Shown: positions 1 through 11,059 of the stretch, one piece after another
Numbering within the stretch: the stretch's first letter is position 1
Layout of the letters: the number at the start of each line of letters is the position of its first letter
Source of the DNA: Liopterus haemorrhoidalis
Taxonomy: Eukaryota > Arthropoda > Insecta > Coleoptera > Dytiscidae
Length of the DNA: 64,000 nucleotides
Reading direction: 5' to 3'
Assembly: GCA_963971575.1 (NCBI GenBank)
Contig: OZ020611.1
Span: 208,176,743 to 208,240,742, forward strand
Notes under the pieces: model-generated
What the model saw: only the letters and a program-made list of their open reading frames with translations
Databases searched by the model: none
Told to the model about the DNA's origin: nothing
Program-made: the position numbers and the translations under genes

Positions 1-1
1 A

Positions 2-193
2 AAAAGTTCCAGAATACGTTCTGGCAGATCGGACACGTCATCAGATGCCCAACAACATGCCAATGAGAAGAGTATTCGTACAGGTACAAACAGACCAAGA
101 GGAAGACATCGAATCGATGCCCATAATTGGAGAAGAATAACGCGTGACCGCGGTAGATGGAAGAAGTTTGTGGAGGCGGCAAAAACTCTCTAA
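2..193 (+). pseudogene. LINE C-terminal fragment (non-LTR retrotransposon 3' end)
   Basis: The frame starting at base 2 stays open to a TAA at 191-193. The last 40 residues read like the tail that follows the reverse transcriptase in RTE-like insect LINEs: a basic stretch (TNRPRGRHRI), then NWRRITRDRGRWKKFVEAAK, which fits the usual W..(x)DR..W...V.AAK pattern. The stop is followed within 15 bp by an (ATTG)n tail, as expected for a LINE 3' end. The reverse transcriptase itself lies outside the window, so the copy may be longer upstream. The clade is inferred; the LINE assignment is fairly secure. Confidence 0.7.
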
Positions 194-207
194 GGGTTGT
201 AAAAGCC

Positions 208-226
208 AATTGATTGATTGATTGAT
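208..226 (+). repeat. (ATTG)n tail of the LINE
   Basis: About four copies of ATTG directly after the LINE stop codon. LINEs of this kind end in short tandem repeats instead of a long poly(A). Confidence 0.7.
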
Positions 227-583
227 GTTATTTTGTCATTAATAGAATTGTGACAAAAGATACGTTGCATGTGTTTTATTAGTTTGTACAGGTAGCTGTC
301 ATGTTTCAAGTGAAAAAAATAGACTTTAATTCGCTTAGTTGTGAACAGTAATTCTTCGAATTAATAGTAAAATTTAAAAACAAAAAAATAAATAATAAAA
401 ACACTTTCTGAACGATCTACGGCACGTGGAATCGTCAACAGCACCCTCACTGTACACAGCACAAATCTGTTTTTGCGTTTGCGAAGCATTCTTGCCTTTT
501 CGGAAATAAAAACGCATAATATGTCAAAAATGTTCCTTATATTCTGTCATTTTAATGCAAAATTTTAAAAACACAACTTAATT
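227..583. other. AT-rich spacer, nothing recognised
   Basis: No coding pattern, terminal repeat or tandem array is visible here. Confidence 0.6.
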
Positions 584-1260
<677 letters not shown>

Positions 1261-2136
1261 ATTACAAAAAAAAAATTTAATTTAAATATATTTTTTTTTA
1301 TGGGAGGGCAAGTCTCGCGGAGGTTTCCCTTCGCCACTGGTTTTCTGATGTACTCACTAATGTTTTCTATCAAATGACCTCAAAACTTAACACGTATCAA
1401 GTCAATAACATTTCGGTTTTGCATTGCAATGCCATCTAACGCTAAAAACGGGACGAACTTTTTCATCAATCCAATAGTTCTAAGTTTTACAATATATTTT
1501 TGTTTTCCTTTATTTTGCCGTTCTTAATTCGTTTGGCGTACATAAATCTTCATAATTTACTCTAAGCAAAATATCCAACACCCCAACCCTGTAACCCTAC
1601 CTATACTATTTCATCCTCAATTAACTTTTTAAATTTGGTTTCTTGACGTCATTAAATAAGAAATTTCTTAAATGACGTCATATAAATTATCTTTGACTTC
1701 ATATAGAGCAAAAAATATGTCGGTCTGGGAAATTTATAATTTGAAAGAATACAACTATGAGATATTAGATTTTACCCGAACTTAAATAAAAATATTACAA
1801 AATCTATGTTTTATAGCTTAACTTTTTATAAAATTTTTCATTTTAATTACTTAAATATTTTAAAATACAGATTATAAAACAGGATAACAGTTTTATACTT
1901 GAAAGAGTAAATCCCTTACGCTTATTTATCATGAAAAGCTTGAATATTCGTTGGTTGTATCTTAAAAAATATGAAAAGTAATGCACTTTATTTTCCATCA
2001 AGCAAATGAGATTTGAAGCTGGAGAGCCGTACATTTATTAATCCAGTTATTTACAATCTACGGTCATTAAAAACATCTCGGTTCAAATAGGTTCACATAT
2101 ATCGTTTTTCATGTATACTGCGTGACATTTAAAAAA
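1261..2136. other. AT-rich spacer
   Basis: No gene is recognised. Positions 1300-1450 resemble repeat-derived sequence, including TTTCTATCAAATGACC, a variant of the TATCAAATGAAAG motif of family B. A strong palindrome at 1644-1680 is listed separately. Confidence 0.5.
1644..1680. repeat. 37-bp palindrome with two TGACGTCA ends
   Basis: TGACGTCATT at 1644-1653 is mirrored by AATGACGTCA at 1671-1680, with the inner palindrome TAAGAAATTTCTTA between. Each end is a consensus CRE/ATF octamer. Regulatory use is speculation; the hairpin is direct observation. Confidence 0.6.
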
Positions 2137-2496
2137 TTGATGTGAAGTGTGAATTGTCACACATTTCAGGGTTGTGCCAAAACAAATTTTATGTTAATTT
2201 TAATTCGAATGCCTAATACCATTATTTAGGTTTCTAAATATGTGCAGGTATTTTTTTATATATAGCATGGTTCATTAAGATTTTGAAAATTGCGCCTATG
2301 GCTTCCATTGGTTGTTTAACTTATTAGCTCCACCCCTCTGATGTCGTATACATTCTAACATAGAATTAAATTATAATTTCAACACTTCCCACTGTTTATT
2401 AAATTTACGCTTTTAAAAATTAAATGCAACATTTGCCAAAATATAACCAGAATTTAAACAAAATGAAAATGCAAAAAAAAACAGAAAAAATAAAAT

Positions 2497-2563
2497 TGAC
2501 AGGAATCGAACCGTAGTTTGCAACTTAGGAAGCTAGAACATTGACCATTAGACTACGGACGTT
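2497..2563 (-). other. tRNA-like module inside family B
   Basis: On the minus strand it reads GTCCGTAGTCTAATGGTCA (A-box-like), about 30 nt, then GGTTCGATTCC (a match to the pol III B box), then CTGTCAA. A stem pairing around the B box (CTACGGTTCG...) is plausible, but an acceptor stem is not clear. The equivalent position in copy 2 (51601-51672) holds another tRNA-like segment of different sequence. It is more likely a tRNA-derived insertion or pseudogene than a working tRNA. Confidence 0.45.
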
Positions 2564-3017
2564 TACTCGTTTATTGTGTTATGTAGCGAATTAAATGTTT
2601 TGTATATTTTAGTTAAAAATGCCTTATTTTCCGAAAACATAATCTGATCAAAAATTCCTGTTGTACTATTCCGGTTCACACCAATGTACATTACTTAGAA
2701 TTTTTACAGATTTTTAGTTTAAACCATCTAGGCTACAAGTGTGGGACATTTATTTTTGCACAATTTTGGCAAATATCGCCTCAAAATAATTTATTTTGCA
2801 AAAATAAAATTTTGATCGTTTATCCACGTACTAAGGGCTTTCATTTGTTACTCTACTCAGAATTTAATTTTTTTTTTCGATTATATTTTTTATATTTTTT
2901 AGGGGGATATGTTTTTTAGATATTTTAGTATTTTTCCTATGTGCCGGTCAAAGAGTTGTATAAGCATGCCATATTTCAACTCTCTAGGATTAGCCGTTTG
3001 GCTACAATTTTTACCGA

Positions 3018-3095
3018 ACAGACAGAGAAACAGACAGGTAGACAGACAGACAGATAGACAGACAGACAGATAGACAGACAGACCGACAGACGACA
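3018..3095 (+). repeat. (CAGA)n / (GACA)n microsatellite of family B
   Basis: Imperfect CAGA repeats with TAGA interruptions, between GCTACAATTTTTACCGAACA and CGACAAAATGACGG. The same flanks surround the repeat in every family B copy. Confidence 0.9.
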
Positions 3096-3341
3096 AAATG
3101 ACGGTATTAGGGTTTTTTGGTCATTCCTACAAAATCCTAAAAAGAACACCCAGTATTTATGAATATATTGCAGTAATTTTCTTGATACATATTTATTTAG
3201 GTTTAAACAAGAATCGATCAGTTTTCAACCATACCGATTCACTGGTTTCTGTTTTAGTTTTTAAAACATAATAGACGACAATGGACTTTTGTAGCTACAG
3301 TGAGCATTTGATTTTCGTACAGTACATTTCTAAGAGTTTCT

Positions 3342-3940
3342 TTGATCTGTTCATTATGCCTAGAGCGAGAAGACACGCAAACTGCCAGAGGTCAGTTTAT
3401 CGTCTGGAGAAATGCCATTAAGACGAATAAGTGTCTCAGTACTGGGGTAGGTTGCTCTCGGACATGGTTTCATGACGGCCGAACACGAAGTGCAGGAGGT
3501 ACAGGATGTCGCCGAAAAAACACAGAACGCCAAGATCGCCACAAGAGTGATTGCGGACCAATGGTTTACAGAACATGACAGGCCTATTGGGATGCGAACT
3601 GTTTGCCGCATAAGAAGTTTTGGACTGTTTTCATACCGTCCTCATCTCGTGATATCCCTCAGCCTTGAGCATTAATGTAACCAACTGGAGTGGTGCAGAG
3701 ACTACAATGGGACCAGGAATGGTATACGGTAGTCTTTAGCTACGAATACAGATTCTGTTTGGGTATGCATGATGGGCGGACAAGGGTGAAAAGGCAACGT
3801 GGTGAAAGACGTGATCCTTAATTTTATGTGGAAAGGCCAGTGAAACTTACCTTTGGAGGTGTGGGGGGCTATTGCTTATGGCAGTCACCTTTGGTCTTTA
3901 TCAGAGACAACATGACTGCCCAGCGTCATGATAGCTATCA
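3342..3940 (+). pseudogene. Tc1-like transposase relic
   Basis: A degenerate Tc1-type DDE transposase with several frameshifts. A helix-turn-helix-like N-terminus (3342-3600) is followed by a region reading VVFSYEYRFCLGMHDGRTRV and KRQRGERRDP, then the VERP...TFGG and PLVFIRDNMTAQRHDSY segments of the catalytic core. Tc1 proteins have SDESRF where this copy has SYEYRF: the first catalytic Asp codon is now TAC at 3741-3743. The copy therefore could not be active even without the frameshifts. The second Asp and the Glu block are absent. No flanking inverted repeats were found. Confidence 0.75.
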
Positions 3941-3949
3941 ATGATTACA

Positions 3950-4440
3950 TCAGATTTTTTACATTGATATTAAAAAATATATATCGAACGAAAACCATCA
4001 ATGATATACAACATCGATATTTCTGTGAAATGTTATTGATATTTATATCCAAACCAAACGTATAACTAACAAAAATCGAGTATGTAATTGTCGGGGACAT
4101 ATCCAATACGTATAATACATCAGTGTCGTTTTGTGACAGTTTCGTTTGTATGTGTAGTAATGAAAGAATGGTTAGCAATCAATTTAATCTATTTATATAA
4201 ATATTGTTTTTACATTGGCACCGGCGGCTCCAGATTGAAAGTATTTGCATCGATGTTGACGCTGTGCGCCGTAGTTATACAACACTCTCTTCAGCGTCGT
4301 GCTTGCCCGGCACCTCTCAGTGGCTCCTCATTTTGTCCGGCATTTTACACAAATTTACAAAAATATTTTTGTAAACTGTTGAGAATTGCATAAAAGCCGA
4401 ATTACTTTTAGAGCAAATATGTTAATGAAATTTTTTATAC
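3950..4440. other. Spacer with a GC-richer patch
   Basis: Positions 4216-4345 are clearly less AT-rich than the surroundings and contain GGCGGCTCC and GAGGAGCCACTG-type words on opposite strands. I recognise no product or repeat family. Confidence 0.4.
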
Positions 4441-4474
4441 ATTTATTTATTAATAATGTACACAAGTGAAACCT

Positions 4475-5186
4475 TCAGTTTTTCTCTACATAGCCTCCTT
4501 CACGCTCTACACATTTTAGCCAACATTTTGGAAGCTTGAATATTCCTTGTTCAAAAAAAGTTTGAGGGCGCGTCGATAACCAATTGCGCACACGCTCCTC
4601 AACATCTTCATTGTTTTCGAATCGTTCTCCTTCAAGCGAATCTTTCATGGGCGCAAACAAAAAATAGTCACAGAGGGACAAATCTGGACTCTTCCTACAA
4701 TCCATTTTTGTCCCCCTGTGAGTCGAAGGTTTTCCAGTGTATTTCCTCCAATTTGTACCTTGTCAAAATCGCAGGTCTAGCATTGTCATAGAGAAGGATG
4801 ACATCTCTGATGGGCATACCTCGTCCTTTGTTTCGGTAGGCGGCTTTTGCTGACTCTAACAACTGGCAACAGTAAGCTTCATTCACCGTACGTCGATCAT
4901 GAAGAAAATCAATGAGTAAAACTCTTTCAACAAGCTCTCGAACGGCGAGGATGTTTTCATCTGTGCGACTTGACTTTGGGCGTCGATCATGACTTTCGTT
5001 TTCTACACTTCCTCGGCCTCCCTTAAATTGTCTGGCCCAAGTAAACACTCGGTTCTGGGACAGTGTAGCGTCCTCAAACTGTGCCGTCAAACGAGTTAAA
5101 ATCTCCAAGGATTTAACCCCTTCATTGGTTAAAAACTTTATAATAATACGTTGTGCAACAGACGAAGGAACCTCTTGTTCACTCAT
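4475..5186 (-). pseudogene. Internally deleted mariner transposase
   Basis: Two minus-strand reading frames are ends of one mariner protein. The 5' part (4695-5186, starting MSEQEVPSSVAQR) gives the N-terminal helix-turn-helix region, including VFTWARQFKGGRGSVENE and the linker DRRPKSSRTDENI. It then jumps from VRELVE straight to LLIDFLHDRRTVNEAYCCQL and LLYDNARPAI, the second catalytic Asp block (usually HDNARPH). The 3' part (4475-4705) gives SPDLSLCDYFLF with the third Asp, and the C-terminus ending GGYVEKN. The segment with the second DNA-binding helix, the WVPH linker and the first catalytic Asp is missing, so the copy is non-autonomous. A TIR-like ACGAGGGTAATTCAAATATA lies upstream on the same strand near 5290-5316. 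Confidence 0.85.
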
Positions 5187-5319
5187 TGCTGTACTGAGGA
5201 CAGCACAGAGCGGAACAGCTAACCAGGCTGGTTCCCCCTGGCTGACACACTGACCATCAACTGCTTGCTGAGTACATTAGCAAAATTACCGTATATATTT
5301 GAATTACCCTCGTTTATCA

Positions 5320-5630
5320 AAGCAATATATATTATTTTTGTTTTTGCTGAATACATTTTTATAGTTACAATTGATGTCCATATATTAGTTGTAATAGATC
5401 TGCAATAATAGTCAAGGAATCTGGCCGAAGTTTACGTAATATATTTTTACATTAAATCAATGAAATAACATTATTTTGTAAATTATTAATTTTAAACACA
5501 CGCAACAAAAATGTAACAACTTACGCGTGAACAGCTATAACATGACAATAAAGTTGATGTAAACTTTTTCGTAACAAGAATTCAGAACAAATTTACTTTC
5601 AGGAAGATAGAAATCAGTGGAGTTTTTATA
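5320..5630. other. AT-rich spacer
   Basis: Nothing recognised. Confidence 0.5.
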
Positions 5631-5644
5631 ATAGAAGTAAATCC

Positions 5645-5760
5645 TGGGTCAGGATCAAGCGACGGAGGCACCGGTCTGGAAGTATAAAAGCCAGTCCTTA
5701 ACTTACGCACACCCCGGAAACATTGACCTTCCGGAACATCATTGACCTTCAACTCAGGTC
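5645..5760 (+). promoter_or_regulatory. Promoter-like TATA segment, possibly LTR-derived
   Basis: A GC-richer patch carries GAAGTATAAAAGCCAG (TATA box near 5681), followed by an Inr-like region and repeats of TTGACCTTC. No gene follows. Insect LTR promoters often look like this, but LTR ends and target duplications were not found. Confidence 0.2.
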
Positions 5761-5870
5761 AACACACAAAATCAAGTAGTTATTCTTAGGAAAACGTACG
5801 ATATATATTTTACAAGAAAATGTAAGGTAATTCTATCTCTTGTAAAGATTCAGTAGGATTATCTTAAGAT

Positions 5871-6345
5871 TTAAAACATTCCGGATTCAAAATGACCACC
5901 GTTTTCCTGCAGATACAAATTTACTCGTCTTGTCATACTATTTAAAGCATTTATAAGAATTAGAGGATTTATATTGGCACACTGTACGGTAATTCTGTTT
6001 GCAGTTCCTCTATATTGTTAATAGGGGTCTTGTATAAATATTTTGACAGATAAGGGAATATAAAGTAATCTAAAATAGTCAAGTCTGGTGATCTAGGTGG
6101 AAATTCTGGATTTGAACGTAAACTAATTATTCGGTCGTCAAAAAATTCATGAAGGTGGGCAGTCACGCCATCTTGTTGGAAGTAGCCTTGCTGGAGCTTA
6201 TCATTATGAAGCTGATTAATAAATTCACGTACAATATTCCGGTATCTCTGATCAGTAACAATTTCGTGGGAAAATATGGGTCCGATAATACGTCTTCGAG
6301 ACACAGCAATCCAAATACCAACTTTTAACGTCCAAGTTTGTTTTA
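5871..6345 (-). pseudogene. Tc1/mariner-superfamily transposase C-terminal relic
   Basis: The minus strand reads LKVGIWIAVSRRRIIGPIF, then RYRNIVREFINQL, GYFQQDGVTAH (second catalytic Asp), then FPPRSPDLTILDYFIF (third Asp). After one frameshift near 5969 it continues NSMTRRVNLYLQENGGHFES to a TAA at 5871-5873. This QQDG...SPDLT.LD type resembles the DD41D proteins elsewhere in the window, but about ten residues are lost and rearranged after QQDG, so the spacing cannot be measured. The first Asp and the DNA-binding domain are absent. The upstream side is interrupted by a TTAA-flanked MITE at 6347. Confidence 0.75.
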
Positions 6346-6346
6346 A

Positions 6347-6730
6347 CCCCTTCAGTAATCATTAAAAAAATTTAAAATTAAAAAAAAAACACATTTTTTT
6401 TATGAATGAATTTTATTTACTGTACATATATATCCTTCATAAAAGACAATTCGGGCCCAAAATGAGACTGAAAGTTGATATTATGGTGCATAGTGTGGGT
6501 CGATAAATAAAAGAAATTCTTAAAATATATTCATTTTCTCTCGTACCTCGTTTGAATCATCGTAGCTCTCTTTTGTCTCGCTTCCACATACCATGAATCA
6601 TATTTATTTTCGCCCGGGTACATTCGGGAGTGATCTTTTCTGCAGGTAAAACTTGCCCGAGTTATCTCGGGTAGGGTAATTTTTGCACATAATAGCCGCC
6701 CGATAATACTCGGGCGTAGTCCTTAAGCGG
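6347..6730. mobile_element. piggyBac-like MITE (TTAA duplication)
   Basis: Flanked by TTAA at 6343-6346 and 6731-6734. The ends are CCCCTTCAGTAATC and, inverted, CCGCTTAAGGACTACGCCCG; the inverted match is weak after the first bases. The right third holds three short inverted repeats of the form CCCGR...YCGGG (near 6613-6631, 6656-6673 and 6700-6717). CCCGAG/CTCGGG repeats inside TTAA-flanked ends are typical of insect piggyBac-like elements. No transposase remains. It interrupts the transposase relic to its left. Confidence 0.5.
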
Positions 6731-7362
6731 TTAAGGTCCAAGATAATATTAACTACCTTTTGTGGTCAACGATGAGCAAGTAAAAACATTTGCCTGCAGT
6801 GGCGCAGCCAGCATTTTGTCTTGGGGAGGGCCGAATCAAAAATACAAAGAAACTAATATGTAATCATTTATTTGTGACGGCATTAGGTTTATGACCCATT
6901 CAATATAATTTTTTATTACACATATCCGTCAGGTTTAAATTGTTTCTTTGGTATTTTTAAAATTTTAAATTTTTACAAGCCTGTTCATTTTACAATCTCA
7001 GCTATTTACAAAGTTTTTATATCTTACAAATAAGTACGTTTCGTATTATCCTTTCCTAGAAGCTATCTACCCAAAAGAGTCATAACACATCTGGTCGTTA
7101 CGGTTACTCAGCCCCTGGCTTAGTAACACAAGATAGTTATCGATACAACTTCAAGCAGTCAACATCTCATCAGTCTCAAATACAAATTATTAAAAACACT
7201 AACACTGGCATATTTTATTTAAAATCCTGCAGACATTATAATCCTACATATTATTTATTATATTATCATAAATATTTTCGTGGGTGACCATATCAAAAAC
7301 AGTTCTTTTTCATCATCTAGTACCGGCCAAAAAGCAAATCTCGTTCGGCCTAGGCCGATTCG

Positions 7363-7393
7363 CTTATTTATTTATTTATTTATTTATTTATTT
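7363..7393 (+). repeat. (TTTA)n microsatellite
   Basis: About eight uninterrupted TTTA units inside the hAT element, following a GC-rich TCGGCCTAGGCCGA palindrome. Confidence 0.9.
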
Positions 7394-8339
7394 GCCACTG
7401 GATGCTAGAGCCATCTATGTGTCATTTCTAAAAGTTACAAAATCTCCATGATTATACTGAAACAACTGACAGTTACACATTTATAATTGTAATAATGTTT
7501 CAGTAACCATAAATTATCTAATGTGAATAAATTAATTTAATTTTTCTAATAAAAATAACTTTTGGTCGCTCTAGAAAATATAATGTGCACCTTGGTCAAA
7601 AAGATCTTTTTCGTCCTTATCTGTTTGTCCTTAGAAGTCCCTTGAAGAAATTTAGATGCGGCCGAAAAAGATCTACTTTTTGGCTATGGTACACATATAA
7701 CTATTTATTGTATATAATTATATTCGCAGTAGCAATCACAGATAATAATTAATCACAGATAAAAAAGTAATTACTAAAGAAATATGTTTGACATTATTTG
7801 CAATATTTATCTTCGAGGTTGTTTTTTTCATTTCAAATATCACTTCGTGTGTTATATTGTGAGTTGCTAATCCATTTAATCAAGTTGTGCTCTTCACCAA
7901 TTGTTCTTCTTAAATAAGTTTTCTGTCGTTTTAAGGTAAAAAACGATCATTCTGGAAGAACAGTTGATACATGCAAAGTGACCAATATTTTTAAAAGTTT
8001 ATAATTACTTTCTAAAGGTTGTAACGAAGCCAGATTTCCACTTTATCTTATCTGAATCAAATAACTAGTAGTTTAAAATAATGACTTTTTTGGTAACGAA
8101 TTGTAGCGTTAGAAGTGACCGCTGAGCATTTGACTGAGCAAATGCTTTAGTCGATGTGTCAGGGGGGAAAAAGAATCAACGCTCCCCTTCATATAATTCG
8201 TTGGAGCATATTTGGAAAGTGATGTATTTGCACATGGACAATAATTTTATCACTGTTTCAAGAGTAGGCATTCTTAAAAAAAAAAATTATTTATACGAAA
8301 AAAAAAAATTTCTATATTGTTTACAACGAAGTTATTGTT

Positions 8340-8415
8340 TCAACGAAAATATATTACTGTTACGGTTAACCAACTTTATTTTCAACTCCCCGAGCAACGC
8401 CAGGTAATCTGCTAG
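8340..8415 (+). mobile_element. Possible Helitron 3' end
   Basis: CCCCGAGCAACGCCAGGTAA followed by TCTGCTAG and a T. Insect Helitrons commonly end in a short GC-rich hairpin and CTAG before a T. The 5' TC end was not located, so only the terminus is proposed. Confidence 0.35.
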
Positions 8416-8454
8416 TATTTTCGGTCCCCCCTTGGCTGCGCCACTGTTTGTCTG

Positions 8455-8970
8455 TAATTCTCCTCGTAATACTACAAAATATTATATATTCACTTATGCT
8501 TATTACAACACAGCGTAGATTAAATTGATGTTTTAAAAAAAATGAAGTTATTTTCTACCTCGGAATCGATACAGAAAATATGATGATAATATTCCTAGTA
8601 CAGAAATAAATGTTTTACCATAATCATTAAAAATACATTAGTAGATTTTATTACACATAAATAATTGTTTTTCTATAAATAAATTCTTTTCACCTTTTAC
8701 ATCATTCATTAAAAGTTTCCTTCTTATTTTCCTCTTTCATTTTAATTATTCTTTTATGTCATAACCGTTAATTAACAAGCCACTTTTATATTAGATGTAA
8801 ATTTTATTCATAAAAGGTAATTTTCTGGATTTCAAAAGTATGAGAAAAAAAAAATCTTATCATCAAAGCTGTGTCTCTCTATCTGTGCAGTAGAAAATTT
8901 TGCTAAACAGATCAATTGTAATTTGGCTTACACATACAAGTCTTTGGCCCACATATATGAAAATTATTGT
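8455..8970. other. AT-rich spacer
   Basis: No gene, repeat boundary or structured motif recognised. Confidence 0.5.
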
Positions 8971-8979
8971 ATCATAATT

Positions 8980-9502
8980 AGTTTTATATAATGCACTGCT
9001 ATGGATGTCAAAAATATTTCTCCTTTTATTGATTTTTTTCGAAATATATATGAAGAATGCTGAGCAGTATAATAACTTTCGAAAACTTTGAAGACCGTAG
9101 TTTCCCTGCACTTCGAAAGGATTTTTTTGCTGCAGATTCTGGCCACTTGTTACCAATCCCATGGCGTCATAATTTGGAATTGCTACTGCTTTTTTGACTC
9201 CATCTCTCTCCGCGAATGTTCCACACCTTAAGGCGGGTATGTCCTCTTAAAAGAAATTTCTGACTGATGGTTTTAATTGTGTAAGTAGCTTTAAGATATA
9301 AAAATGACATATGACCATAGCAAGAATATGATTTTACGATGGACAGTTGTCTGACCAAACTGTCAAATGTTGAACATTTAGGTACAGGAATCTTTTCAAA
9401 TTTGATCCATTTCAAAAAACAAGAAGCCATTTCACTTACAACTCTTCCAAAAATGTACTCGCCCCACATGCAATATATACTTTTTTTTAAAAATTGCATC
9501 AT
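8980..9502 (-). pseudogene. Broken DDE-like repeat protein (GHT family), superfamily unknown
   Basis: The minus-strand frame starting at 9502 reads MWGEYIFGRVVSEMASCFLK near its start and KFLLRGHT at residues 82-89. After a frameshift near 9167-9180 the text continues as LVTSGQ, then KNPFEV and LQSFRKLL. I recall many insect multi-copy proteins with this order: an acidic and cysteine block, a SD.C.GQN-like motif (here degraded to KSYSCYGHM), the KFL..GHT motif, and a KNP.(F)EV segment. They behave as mobile-element proteins. I cannot name the superfamily, and the key SD of the motif is already lost here. Most likely a dead transposase-like fragment. Confidence 0.4.
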
Positions 9503-9737
9503 GAATGGTATAGGTAATTAAAAGTCAATAGTTTCACTGAATAAAAACTTTGGGCATTCTTTAATACCAGTGTAGACAAGGACTTTTCCAGATCTACCAA
9601 ATTACTTTTTCATCGGAGTTTTATAAGAATTTCTGTTAATCCTTTCTTTTCATATCATATCTCTTAGATCAGGAGAGAATAATATTTTTGTTAAATAGTA
9701 GTTCGTAATATTGAACTTATATCAAAACTGGCTAGAG

Positions 9738-10842
9738 CAGTGGTTCTTAAACTAGGCTCCGCGGGGTCCGCAAAACAATTTTGACATTAGTGTCTTGAGT
9801 GGCTTAGTATTAGACAAAATATTAAATACAATGTATTAACTTTTATATATAGATTGGATAAAGGGTTATTGCCGGACTACCTGACAGATGACATTGTTCG
9901 CGGAAGTGATGTGCATGGATATAATACGAGAGCAAGAACTAACCTGCGCATTACTAAAAAAGCTAAAGTAGCTACAATGAGCAATGTGTTTGACAGAGGC
10001 TTGGTACTCTATAATGGTTTGCCTAGCGAAATTAAAAGCAGACCTTTTAATATGTTTAAAAGTATGCTTAGGAAATATCTAAAAAATGACGGTGGGCGTA
10101 TGTAACGAAGTCAATATTATGTATTGTTATTTTTTAAGAGTATGATTGAGCATACTTTCTTAGGTTTATTGTTTTTTGTTTAAATTTGGATATGTAATGG
10201 TGTTATATGATAGTTTAGTTATTAAGTTTTGTTTTTGCGATATTTTGTAAATTAATGTATTTTCTATTGAGCCATGGGCTCTATTAAATAAATTATTATT
10301 ATTATTATTATTATTAACTTTACATCCCCCAACTTTTCGCTTTTATTCAAATAACTCATTTAATAAAAATCCTACATGGTCAAGACTTTTTGTATTTGTT
10401 GTTACCTATCTAGTAACTGACATAACTAAACAATAATTAGTAAAAATTTAATAATTTTTATTCAACTATAAATTATTTACAGAAAACATATTATAATAAG
10501 ATCTATTTTGACCAATATTTGACCAAGAAATGTTTGTATGAGTTTAACCTATTATAATTTGTAACTTTTTTAATTCTTTTTACTACTAATTTTATTAATT
10601 TTATGCTTTTTATTCTATTTGCTAATAAAAATGTTCATCTCTATAAATGCGCAAGACCATTTATTAAAATAACCAGCGATACATTTTTACCAATATTTAT
10701 TATAACGTAGTGCCTATGAGATTATTGACCCAGAAATGAAGTCTCTAGAACGACGTAAAATGCTTAGGGTTGGGATGGGGTCCACAAAAAAAAAAGTTGT
10801 TCAAGAGGGGGTCCTCGGACTACATAAGTTTAAGAACCCCTG
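9738..10842. mobile_element. Non-autonomous hAT element with nested LINE
   Basis: Left TIR CAGTGGTTCTTAAACT and right TIR (inverted) CAGGGGTTCTTAAACT. Eight-base target duplications GGCTAGAG (9730-9737) and GGCTAGAA (10843-10850) differ at the last base. A LINE 3' end occupies the middle, so the hAT copy predates the LINE. The remaining internal sequence (9760-9845, 10320-10740) has no recognisable transposase. Confidence 0.75.
9846..10316 (+). pseudogene. LINE 3' end nested in hAT
   Basis: Coding from about 9854 to a TAA at 10103-10105: YNTRARTNLRI, then FDRGLVLYNGLPSEIK and MFKSMLRKYLK. This matches the C-terminal end common to jockey/CR1-like insect LINEs (HNTR.., ...YN.LP..IK). There is no ATG because the copy is 5'-truncated. 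A 180-bp 3' UTR follows with TTAAATAAA and an (ATT)n tail at 10292-10314. ATTAACTTT occurs on both sides (about 9836 and 10312), consistent with a target-site duplication. Confidence 0.7.
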
Positions 10843-10850
10843 GGCTAGAA

Positions 10851-11059
10851 ATTTGGTTCCAAATTATTTACCACTCAACAAACCATAAAGTATTAAGTCA
10901 CTTGGCACTAAAATATCATTTTTGATAAAAATGTGACTTGATACAGTTTACCTCTGAGATGCTGACATATATCCAGGGATTTTTTTTTTTTTTTAAAGTT
11001 AAGTACTACGGCTGTAAATTACTAGGCAAAACTAGCTGATAATATTAGTGTTGTTGAAA
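10851..11059. other. Short spacer
   Basis: A run of T at 10981-10994; otherwise featureless. Confidence 0.4.

Larger units (their letters stand above)
2137..3138 (+). mobile_element. Family B repeat, copy 1 (Helentron-like)
   Basis: The start is TTGATGTGAAGTGTG plus a hairpin-forming GTGTGAATTGTCACAC, then CAGGGTTGTG. The end is TACAAAATCCT after a (CAGA)n array and the segment CGACAAAATGACGGTATTAG. Copy 2 at 51179-52222 matches along its whole length. The subterminal AGGGTTTTGTA near the start and TACAAAAYCCT at the end are inverted complements. This layout (non-coding, subterminal inverted repeats, terminal hairpin, GTCT/CAGA microsatellite) is that of insect Helentron-derived elements; the class is inferred. 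Confidence 0.6.
6797..8446. mobile_element. Non-autonomous hAT element
   Basis: Terminal inverted repeats CAGTGGCGCAGCCA at both ends, with imperfect 8-bp target duplications TTTGCCTG (6789-6796) and TTTGTCTG (8447-8454). These fit hAT elements (8-bp duplication, TIR beginning CAG). Inside there is no recognisable transposase, but there are a (TTTA)n microsatellite, a repeated word around AAAAAGATCTTTTTCGTCC (about 7600) and what looks like a Helitron 3' end next to the right terminus. Confidence 0.7.

Noticed and set aside
2497..2563. Functional tRNA gene
   Set aside because: A and B boxes are present, but no convincing acceptor stem; it sits inside a dispersed repeat.
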